Origin: an uncultured bacterium
GTDB lineage: Bacteria > Planctomycetota > DG-23 > SLPQ01
Length of the DNA stretch: 5,693 nucleotides
Reading direction: 5' to 3'
Assembly (NCBI GenBank): GCA_937863625.1
Contig: CALMGO010000443.1
Location: forward strand, 1-5,693
The notes beneath the pieces were generated by a model. That model made no database searches and was not told the DNA's origin. It saw nothing but the letters and a program-made list of their open reading frames with translations. Positions 1 to 4,614 of the stretch are shown one piece after another. The position numbers were made by a program, and so were the translations under genes. Numbering within the stretch: position 1 is the stretch's first letter; every line of letters starts with the position of its first letter.

Positions 1-83
1 ACGTAATACGTTGTGCCGTAGGCCGCGCTGCACAGCGCGACTATGGCGAGGAATGCGAACATACCGCTCAATACCTTCTTCAT
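1..83 (-). CDS. Secreted protein, probable beta-helix paralogue (5' end only)
   Basis: Only the first 27 codons are in the window; the gene continues past position 1. It starts at an ATG preceded by GAGGAGG six bases upstream. The translation begins MKKVLSGMFAFLAIVALCSA, a lysine-rich n-region followed by a hydrophobic core, and then AYGTTYYV. This is a typical Sec signal peptide with probable cleavage after AYG. The predicted mature start TTYYV closely matches TTYEV in the protein encoded at 467-2188, and the ribosome binding site is identical, so this is probably a second right-handed beta-helix protein of the same family. The signal peptide and start are directly visible. The family assignment rests on a few residues after the cleavage site and is inference. 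Confidence 0.72.
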   Translation of the reverse strand, partial: MKKVLSGMFAFLAIVALCSAAYGTTYY

Positions 84-86
84 TTC

Positions 87-97
87 CTGCCTCCTCG
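87..97 (-). promoter_or_regulatory. Ribosome binding site of the partial secreted gene (shared 11-nt motif)
   Basis: The minus strand reads CGAGGAGGCAG, with GGAGG placed six bases before the ATG at 83. The same 11 bases occur before the beta-helix gene at 2192-2202 and inside the ncRNA candidate at 2576-2586. It fixes the start codon of the partial gene. Confidence 0.85.
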
Positions 98-303
98 TTA
101 TTGGTTGCCATGTTTACCGTCAAGCTTGGTTACTGACTGCCGTTTCTGCTGTGCTCCCTGAAAATGCCTGCTCCGGGATGTCGTCTCTCCCGCCTCTCAC
201 CACCTCGCTTTCTCTCGACTAAGCGCAAGGCCAGCCTGGGGGTGCCGCCCTTGTCATTGCCATGGTGCGAAGACGGCTCACTCTCGTCTCCAATGTGCAA
301 TAT

Positions 304-332
304 CTTATACAGAGATTCGCTATATCAAGCAA
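304..332 (-). promoter_or_regulatory. Possible sigma-70-like promoter for the partial secreted gene
   Basis: The -10 element TATAAG (304-309) is identical to the -10 of the two other minus-strand promoters in the window. Seventeen bases upstream is TTGCTT (327-332), a poor -35 with only TTG matching consensus. Transcription would start near 297, giving a leader of about 210 nt. The weak -35 keeps confidence low. Confidence 0.4.
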
Positions 333-404
333 TGGCCATCTCCAGATTTTTTTGCAAATCCTTTCCCCTGATTCCCGCCGCCCGTGCCTCCTCCAATTCC
401 CCTG

Positions 405-439
405 AAAAAAAGAAGGCCGCCAAGTTTCCCCGGCGGCCT
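405..439 (-). terminator. Rho-independent terminator of the beta-helix gene
   Basis: On the minus strand, AGGCCGCC (439-432) pairs perfectly with GGCGGCCT (421-414) across a 10-nt loop. It is followed by TTC and a run of seven T (411-405). It lies about 28 nt after the stop codon of the 467-2188 gene, as expected for its terminator. Confidence 0.88.
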
Positions 440-466
440 GACAATGCCCTAATATATTGGTAAGAC

Positions 467-2188
467 TTATGTTACAGTTATCGACAACGCCTTCGCATCC
501 GTATCCGCCGGCGTCTGCGAATCCTCCACCTGCACTGTGAAGTTCCACGTCCCCTTAGTGCTGGGTGCCGTGCCGCTTATTACGCCGGTCGCCGGGTTGA
601 GTGAAAGTCCCGGTGGCAGGCTCCCCGACACTATCGACCACGTGTACGGCATCACCCCGCCGCTCGCGGAAAGCGTCGCGCTGTACGACTTGCTCCGCTT
701 CACACTCGGAAGGCTCGTAGTCGTAATCACGAGATCCGCCGGTGCGCCGCCCCCGGCAAATTCAAACGCGCCGATGTCAAGAATCCCGTCATCCGGCCGC
801 GTCTCTCCATCCTGGTGCAGCACGTATTGCATCAGGAGATCATTATCGGGCAGCACCGCCGCATTAAGCGTCCCGCCCGCGTCGATGCACTGCGAACCCG
901 TTGCCAGCGCAAAGTCCTGCACGCCTTCGTCGACAAAGCCCGGTGACGATCCCGTTATCGACGTCCCGTCGTCGGTGATCGTGCCTTTGAGTATTCCGAA
1001 GTAGCAGTCCTTTATCCCCGGCTTGTACCAGCAGTGGCTCAAGTAGAGGTTGCCTTCGGTGTCCAGCCACGATACGCTGTCCCCGTCGGCGTTTATCGCG
1101 TAGATGATATTGTTTCTGCAGTCGGTGCTTTCGTCGTTGGTTGACATCCGCATGACTGCCGTCGCGTCCTTGTAGGTCACAAAGGTGTTGTTGTACAGAT
1201 AAAGCCATCCCTTGCGGTACCCGGTCGTGTTGCCGCTGTCGCCGCCGTAATGCAGCATCTGCGAGTTGCCTCCGTCAACGATCTCTATGATGACGTTGCC
1301 GTAGACAAAGGTCTCTCTGTAGAGTGGATCAGCCGCCAATGTGGTCGAGTCCTCTGAGTCGACCAGGTCCAGCCCCCGGTTGCCTCCTTCAAACCAGTTG
1401 TAACGCGCCACCATGCCTGCCGAACGGTCCTTTAACGCGCCGCCGAGCCTGCTGTCTATCGTGCTGCGAGTCGGGCCGTAACGGTTATACTGATAAATGA
1501 TCTTGTAGGACTCGCAGTAACTGTCATGCTCTGTGATACTTCCCAGATTGCCGCATGCGGTCATGTAGTTGCCTTCCGCGAGCCAGTCCTCCGTCCAGCA
1601 TTCGGCCCCGTCGTCCAGGCTGTAGGTGAATAGGCCGTTGCCGCAGTCGTGAAAGTAGCAATTGCGAACGGTGACGTGTTTCCCGCTCACCGACCATATC
1701 GCCGCAGAAGAGTCTACATAACTCTGGATCGCTCCCGAATCGTCTGTGAACGTGTACGGCGTGCTGGAGTTCATAATCTCCAGGTTCTCGATTATGATGT
1801 ATTCCGGCACGCATGTGGTAGGAATAGTGCCCGCGTCGCCCTGCTGCATCGTAATCAGGCCGCGCGCCTCGGAGCCTGTTGATAGTGCCAGGCGTGTCGT
1901 CGCGTCCTGCCCGTCCAGAACCGGCAGTTCGCCGCCCGGCCCTGGTACACCGCTCACCGTTATCGGTTGGCTGGGTGTCCCAACACCGGTAATAAGAAAC
2001 TTCTCTTTGTACGGAGTGTCGCGCCAGTAGATGAGTACCGTATCGCCCGCCGTCAGCGACTCCCACGGCACTTCGCCTATAGCCGCCAGCGGTTTGCCCG
2101 GCCCCACTTCGTATGTCGTACCCTGTGCAACCGCGCAAATCGCCGCAAGCACGACTAAGCAAATAAGCAACCCTCTTGCCTGTTTCAT
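467..2188 (-). CDS. Secreted right-handed beta-helix protein with C-terminal Ig-like (He_PIG-type) domain
   Basis: This 573-aa protein has a Sec signal peptide (residues 1-23, probable cleavage after AQG). Residues about 24-480 form a beta-helix-type region. The N-terminal part has the cap-like TTYEVGPGKPL and the segment PWESLTAGDTVLIYW. Then come repeated strand-turn segments such as IIIENLEIMN, HVTVRNCYFHDCGNG and LYLYNNTFVTY. The region closes with CIDAGG (434-439) and PDDGILDIGAFEF (465-477), the usual end of secreted beta-helix/pectate-lyase-fold proteins. Residues about 488-573 resemble a putative Ig domain: PYTWSIVSGSLPPGLSLNPA, then TGVISGTAP and FTVQVED. No membrane anchor, PEP-CTERM or other sorting tail follows, so it is probably released or held non-covalently. 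Beta-helix proteins commonly bind or cleave polysaccharides, but I cannot identify catalytic residues or substrate. The start is fixed by GGAGG six bases upstream. Confidence 0.9.
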   Translation of the reverse strand: MKQARGLLICLVVLAAICAVAQGTTYEVGPGKPLAAIGEVPWESLTAGDTVLIYWRDTPYKEKFLITGVGTPSQPITVSGVPGPGGELPVLDGQDATTRLALSTGSEARGLITMQQGDAGTIPTTCVPEYIIIENLEIMNSSTPYTFTDDSGAIQSYVDSSAAIWSVSGKHVTVRNCYFHDCGNGLFTYSLDDGAECWTEDWLAEGNYMTACGNLGSITEHDSYCESYKIIYQYNRYGPTRSTIDSRLGGALKDRSAGMVARYNWFEGGNRGLDLVDSEDSTTLAADPLYRETFVYGNVIIEIVDGGNSQMLHYGGDSGNTTGYRKGWLYLYNNTFVTYKDATAVMRMSTNDESTDCRNNIIYAINADGDSVSWLDTEGNLYLSHCWYKPGIKDCYFGILKGTITDDGTSITGSSPGFVDEGVQDFALATGSQCIDAGGTLNAAVLPDNDLLMQYVLHQDGETRPDDGILDIGAFEFAGGGAPADLVITTTSLPSVKRSKSYSATLSASGGVMPYTWSIVSGSLPPGLSLNPATGVISGTAPSTKGTWNFTVQVEDSQTPADTDAKALSITVT

Positions 2189-2191
2189 CGA

Positions 2192-2202
2192 CTGCCTCCT
2201 CG
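2192..2202 (-). promoter_or_regulatory. Ribosome binding site of the beta-helix gene (shared 11-nt motif)
   Basis: The minus strand reads CGAGGAGGCAG, with GGAGG six bases before the ATG at 2188. It is identical over 11 bases to the site before the partial secreted gene at 83, although the flanking sequence differs. Confidence 0.88.
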
Positions 2203-2388
2203 AATAGTGATATTGCCTCTGCTGACTTTATGGGGGATTTCTCACAAGGGTGCCGCTCCCCGATCGCTTCACCTCACTTCCAAGTCGGCATTGTCCGTCT
2301 TTGTATCGCGCGACGTTGCTTGGTAAGGCTCCTCTGGTGTGTGTGAGTCGCGGTGACTGTCGGTGGTGTTCGCCTGCGCCGTCACAGC
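2203..2388 (-). other. Long 5' leader of the beta-helix gene
   Basis: If transcription starts about seven bases after the -10 at 2389-2394, the mRNA carries a leader of about 190 nt. It contains a possible hairpin of GGGGA with TCCCC. No known riboswitch or upstream gene is recognisable. The leader length resembles that inferred for the partial gene at 1-83, but the two leaders are not clearly alike outside the ribosome binding site. Confidence 0.4.
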
Positions 2389-2418
2389 CTTATACCATTA
2401 ACTCAGCCGTGCGGTCAA
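2389..2418 (-). promoter_or_regulatory. Sigma-70-like promoter of the beta-helix gene
   Basis: On the minus strand there is TTGACC (-35, 2418-2413), an 18-nt spacer and TATAAG (-10, 2394-2389). Each element matches consensus at five of six bases. It lies downstream of the terminator at 2452-2483, so the beta-helix gene is probably transcribed independently of the ncRNA candidate. Confidence 0.75.
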
Positions 2419-2451
2419 CACAAAACTGACGAAGCCCGTACTTAGCCATCC

Positions 2452-2483
2452 AAAAAAAGGGGCCGCGGGTTTCCCCGCGGCCC
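2452..2483 (-). terminator. Strong rho-independent terminator with GAAA loop
   Basis: On the minus strand a perfect 10-bp stem, GGGCCGCGGG with CCCGCGGCCC (2483-2474 and 2469-2460), is closed by a GAAA tetraloop. It is followed by CC-type bases and seven T (2458-2452). No protein gene lies immediately upstream on this strand, so it most likely ends the ncRNA candidate. Confidence 0.92.
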
Positions 2484-2575
2484 TCACCGAGTAACGGACA
2501 AGACCACCCGGCTGTAGGATCAGTCGCATTCACAACATCCTATGTCGTCTGCCGGATCATGCCGCCTCTCGCGTA

Positions 2576-2586
2576 CTGCCTCCTCG
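2576..2586 (-). repeat. Third copy of the 11-nt CGAGGAGGCAG motif, inside the ncRNA
   Basis: The sequence is identical to the two ribosome binding sites at 87-97 and 2192-2202, but no start codon is suitably placed: the next ATG is 16 nt further on and opens a six-codon frame. Its GGAGGCAG part is perfectly complementary to CTGCCTCC at 2680-2673 of the same RNA, so here it may form a long-range helix rather than initiate translation. Confidence 0.6.
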
Positions 2587-2906
2587 GCTATCCTGTTTGC
2601 GGTTTATGTGCGCTTCTCTGGCGTGGCTCGGTCTGCCCGGACATCTTACCTCCTGTTTTCCGATTTTCTCTTGGAGGCAGGACAGATGCCGGACTTCGCT
2701 CACGCGGCTTCGGCCCTGAATGCCGCGCATGCGTTGGGGGGGGTCAGCGACGCCTGCCCTGCATGTTTTTCACACACGTAGGCCGGGATACTCACCAGCG
2801 CCACTCAGCTCGATTCTCAACTGGGTGTAGCAAACCTAAGGCACTTCTTGCCGTTTCCGGACAGCTAACCTTAGTCCTGCTTGTCCACTCTGCATTGACA
2901 TGTTCG

Positions 2907-2935
2907 CTTATACGCTTATTTTGATTGGGTGTCAA
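2907..2935 (-). promoter_or_regulatory. Near-consensus sigma-70-like promoter of the ncRNA candidate
   Basis: On the minus strand there is a perfect -35 TTGACA (2935-2930), an ideal 17-nt spacer and the -10 TATAAG (2912-2907, five of six). It is the strongest promoter in the window, which suggests abundant transcription. Initiation is expected near 2899-2901. Confidence 0.85.
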
Positions 2936-2988
2936 GCCCCCGCAGACAGCTTTTCCTGTTTTTTTTCGGGAAAGGGGTAGGGGGGCTT
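2934..2988. repeat. 8-bp inverted repeat with inner hairpin, touching the ncRNA promoter
   Basis: AAGCCCCC (2934-2941) and GGGGGCTT (2981-2988) are perfect complements 39 nt apart. Inside is a second stem, CTTTTCC with GGAAAGG, which allows one G-U pair on the plus strand and has a T8-containing loop. The outer arm overlaps the first bases of the -35 element at 2930-2935. There is no T run after the repeat on either strand, so it is not a standard intrinsic terminator. It may still help end transcription of the lipoprotein gene, or act as a protein-binding site. Confidence 0.5.
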
Positions 2989-3004
2989 CGCTGGCGTTTC
3001 TTCG

Positions 3005-3421
3005 TTAATACGCCTCCACCCGCACCGTAATCTCAAAGTCCTCAACCGCAGGCCCCTCTCCACCCCGCCCCCTTTTTTCCAACCGCACGGCGCTTACCCC
3101 CGGCCCCTCTGCCATAAAGCAAAACGCCGTCGTCGGATGCCCGAGCTTTGTCGTCCCCACCGGGCAGGGATTCTGCTCAATACGGCCCAATATCCCTTTC
3201 GTGCCCGCCTTCGCCACTACCCACGTGTATTCGGGCCCTTCGTCCGCGAGGTATATGACGACCCGCCGCCCCTCTTTAACGTCGATTATCTGGTGGTTCT
3301 GAGCCCAGTTGATGGTCGTCGTCCCAACCGGCTCCGTGGCAGGATACGTATACTGGCTCATGCACCCGTAAACGCACAAAAGTGCTGCAATCGCCGCGAT
3401 CGACCTCAATTGCCCCATCAT
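3005..3421 (-). CDS. Small lipoprotein, chagasin-like (I42 inhibitor-like) fold
   Basis: This 138-aa protein has an n-region and hydrophobic core followed by LCVYGC, a lipobox-like site (Val at -3, Gly at -1, but an unusual Tyr at -2) that places the lipidated cysteine at residue 20. The rest resembles the chagasin/I42 cysteine-protease inhibitor domain: a strand VKEGRRVVIYLA, a tight loop ending in EYTW (64-67), then TKLGHPTTAFCFMAEGPGVS (91-110), which recalls the family's LGxxGxxxFxFxAxxxG segment, and a last strand FEITVRVE. The usual NPTTG loop is replaced by DEGPE and the RPW motif is absent. Protease inhibition therefore cannot be assumed. An adjacent second ATG (3418) is an equally possible start. 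The ribosome binding site (GCAGG type) is weak. A hairpin at 3460-3493 separates it from the upstream isomerase gene. Confidence 0.7.
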   Translation of the reverse strand: MMGQLRSIAAIAALLCVYGCMSQYTYPATEPVGTTTINWAQNHQIIDVKEGRRVVIYLADEGPEYTWVVAKAGTKGILGRIEQNPCPVGTTKLGHPTTAFCFMAEGPGVSAVRLEKRGRGGEGPAVEDFEITVRVEAY

Positions 3422-3459
3422 ACTGCCTGCCCCCGCTATTGTGCCTGCGTCCGAAAATG

Positions 3460-3493
3460 CCCAGCGCCCGGGTATGCTCCGCCAGGCGCTGGG
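3460..3493. terminator. Hairpin between isomerase and lipoprotein genes, probable (leaky) terminator
   Basis: CCCAGCGCC (3460-3468) and GGCGCTGGG (3485-3493) form a perfect 9-bp stem with a 16-nt loop. Each side is followed by only a short T run (ATTTTC on minus, ACTTTTC on plus), so termination is probably partial. I see no good promoter between it and the lipoprotein start at 3421. Read-through from the isomerase gene may therefore supply the lipoprotein message. Confidence 0.65.
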
Positions 3494-3520
3494 ACTTTTC
3501 TGTTTCCTGCGATTGCGCCT

Positions 3521-4402
3521 CTAAGCCTTCTTGGCTTTTGCGCGCTTTTCATAGAGCCTGCACCACTTCAGGACATTTGCCAGCCGGTCCTTGGTTGATA
3601 TCCCCGGCTCGTGTCCTTCCTCCACTATCCAGCCTTTGTAGTCCATCGCCACCAGTACTTCGTACAGTGCCGCCAGGGGGTACGAACCTTCTTCGATTTT
3701 GCACGACTGCGCGGCCCACGCCGCTTCGCCGTCCGGCCCGGTTCCTGTCTGCACCCAGCGTCCGTTTTTCATGTGTATTTCGGCAAGGTACGGCCCCAGG
3801 ATGCTCAGCGCCATCCTTGGAACCTCGTATCCTTCGTTTACGAGGTTGCCTGGGTCGTAAAGCACGCCCACCTCCGTCGGCGCAAAGGCCTCTGCGAAAC
3901 GCACCGCGGCGGATGCCGAAGCGCATATCCCGCCCGGATGAAGCTCCAGACACAACCGCACTCCCGCCGCCTTGCTAACCGGCAGTACCTTGCGAATCCG
4001 TTCCTGCGTATCCTTGATTATCTTGTTCGCGTCGAAAAGCAGCGGTTCCGCCGACGGATGAAGCGGTGCTATCCTCATATTGCCGATCTTGGCCTTCCCG
4101 CACGCCTTAATCAGCGACTCCGCCCGGCCGAGGTCCTCGAGGCTCGCGTACGAAGCCACCGACGTCACTTCCAGTCCGTTATCCCACACCGCCGCCAGCG
4201 CCGCTTTCGGGTCCTTGCAGAAATCCGCCTCCAGTATCCCATGCTTGTTGTTGCCCCATGGGTTAAGCGGCTTCGACGCGTCGTAGCTGTTGGATGCCAC
4301 TATCCGTGGCTGTATCCCCTCGTATCCCGCTTGTTTAGCCAGCGCGCATGCGTCTGCAAAACTGTAGTCCGGCGCGAATGTGGTAAAAAATCCGTAACGC
4401 AT
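3521..4402 (-). CDS. Sugar phosphate isomerase/epimerase-like TIM-barrel protein (AP_endonuc_2 / xylose isomerase-like)
   Basis: This 293-aa protein matches the length and pattern of the xylose-isomerase-like TIM-barrel superfamily, which uses a divalent metal to isomerise or epimerise sugars, keto-sugars or inositols in the cytoplasm. The N-terminus RYGFFTTFA forms strand 1. The four expected metal-site residues are all visible: Glu153 in CLELHPGG, Asp183 in GVLYDPGN, His210 in LAEIHMKN and Glu261 or 262 in GWIVEEGHE. The substrate cannot be told from sequence. The frame is open upstream to 4567, but the start at 4402 is preferred: GGAGG lies five bases before it, and the fold starts there. 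The alternative ATG at 4414 overlaps that ribosome binding site. The gene is divergent from the second isomerase-like gene at 4615. Confidence 0.9.
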   Translation of the reverse strand: MRYGFFTTFAPDYSFADACALAKQAGYEGIQPRIVASNSYDASKPLNPWGNNKHGILEADFCKDPKAALAAVWDNGLEVTSVASYASLEDLGRAESLIKACGKAKIGNMRIAPLHPSAEPLLFDANKIIKDTQERIRKVLPVSKAAGVRLCLELHPGGICASASAAVRFAEAFAPTEVGVLYDPGNLVNEGYEVPRMALSILGPYLAEIHMKNGRWVQTGTGPDGEAAWAAQSCKIEEGSYPLAALYEVLVAMDYKGWIVEEGHEPGISTKDRLANVLKWCRLYEKRAKAKKA

Positions 4403-4481
4403 TTGCTCCTCCATTTCTCTCTGAAGTCTCATCTCTGCGCCGGGCCTGGACAGTGACACAAGCGCCCCGTCGCGCAACTCC

Positions 4482-4509
4482 ACTCTATTCCTGCCGCACA
4501 CGCTGTCAA
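4482..4509 (-). promoter_or_regulatory. Probable promoter of the minus-strand isomerase-like gene
   Basis: On the minus strand there is TTGACA (4509-4504, perfect -35), a 16-nt spacer and TAGAGT (4487-4482, four of six). The leader to the ATG at 4402 would be about 70 nt. Confidence 0.55.
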
Positions 4510-4538
4510 AGAAAATTGCCTTCTTGCGTGCGTACATG

Positions 4539-4568
4539 TTGACCTCGCTGCGCCTTTCCCGGTACAAT
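4539..4568 (+). promoter_or_regulatory. Sigma-70-like promoter of the plus-strand isomerase-like operon
   Basis: TTGACC (4539-4544), an 18-nt spacer and TACAAT (4563-4568) match consensus at five of six bases each. Initiation near 4575 gives a leader of about 40 nt before the ATG at 4615. The -35 lies 29 bp from the -35 of the divergent minus-strand promoter, so the two genes could be controlled together. Confidence 0.75.
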
Positions 4569-4601
4569 ACGTCTGTTCAGTATGCGAAACCGGGGATTGA
4601 C

Positions 4602-4607
4602 AAGGAG
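4602..4607 (+). promoter_or_regulatory. Ribosome binding site deciding the start at 4615
   Basis: AAGGAG lies seven bases before the ATG at 4615. The earlier in-frame ATG at 4582 has no ribosome binding site and lies only a few bases after the predicted transcription start, so it is rejected. Confidence 0.85.
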
Positions 4608-4614
4608 ACCAGTC

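Larger units (their letters stand above)
84..466. other. Intergenic region: long leader, weak promoter and terminator
   Basis: This 383-nt stretch has no credible gene. Read on the minus strand it contains the terminator of the 467-2188 gene (405-439), a weak promoter (304-332) and then a leader of about 210 nt before the ATG at 83. A 14-codon minus-strand open frame from about 260 to 219 lacks a ribosome binding site. The plus-strand open frame at 164-463 has low-complexity composition and no clear ribosome binding site. I see no known riboswitch in the leader. Confidence 0.6.
2452..2900 (-). ncRNA. Candidate structured non-coding RNA, about 450 nt, family unknown
   Basis: A near-consensus promoter (2907-2935) and a strong terminator (2452-2483) bracket this region, which has no convincing open frame on either strand. 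The RNA ends pair. GAGTGGACAAG (2890-2880) pairs with CTTGTCC (2502-2496) and, after a 3-nt bulge, ACTC (2492-2489), giving 11 bp about 10 nt after the likely start and 5 nt before the terminator stem. Immediately inside is GCAGG-A-CTAAGG (2880-2869) against CCTTAG-G-TTTGC (2841-2830), which has one mismatch and two G-U pairs; base 2880 can belong to either helix. That stem contains CCG-GAAA-CGG (2860-2851). Other hairpins are CGCGGC/GCCGCG (2727-2722 and 2708-2703), nested CATCT/AGATG and CCTCC/GGAGG (2688-2642), and TAGGAT/ATCCTA (2542-2515) with an inner 4-bp stem. I found no convincing RNase P, tmRNA or SRP signature. The transcript is well supported by its boundaries; its function is unknown. 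Confidence 0.72.

Noticed and set aside
164..463. Plus-strand 99-codon open frame
   Set aside because: It crosses the terminator and leader of the minus-strand units, lacks a clear ribosome binding site and has random-looking composition.
2452..2900. RNase P RNA as the identity of the ncRNA
   Set aside because: GCGAAGTCCGG near 2700 recalls the conserved GGAAAGTCCGG, but it lies about 190 nt into the RNA rather than about 60-70, and no ACAGAA-type partner precedes the 3' end. A covariance search would decide.
2452..2900. tmRNA, SRP RNA or 6S RNA as the identity of the ncRNA
   Set aside because: There is no tRNA-like end with CCA, no GGAAGGAAGCAGC-type SRP loop, and the length and branching do not fit 6S RNA.
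2839..2902. 21-codon minus-strand frame at the start of the ncRNA
   Set aside because: It begins at the predicted transcript start without a ribosome binding site and runs through the closing helix and first hairpin.
2559..2924. Plus-strand open frames of 79 and 121 codons across the ncRNA region
   Set aside because: They have no suitable ribosome binding site, Cys/Arg-rich composition typical of random frames, and lie antisense to the promoter-terminator unit.
3611..4456. Plus-strand 281-codon open frame opposite the isomerase-like gene
   Set aside because: It is the antisense shadow of a well-supported TIM-barrel gene; its Arg/His/Leu-rich composition is typical of such frames.
4403..4567. 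N-terminal extension of the minus-strand isomerase-like protein
   Set aside because: The extension is absent from the usual fold, overlaps both divergent promoters, and the ATG at 4402 has a well-placed GGAGG.
4582..4614. Earlier ATG start for the plus-strand isomerase-like gene
   Set aside because: It has no ribosome binding site and lies only about 7 nt from the predicted transcription start, whereas ATG 4615 has AAGGAG seven bases upstream.
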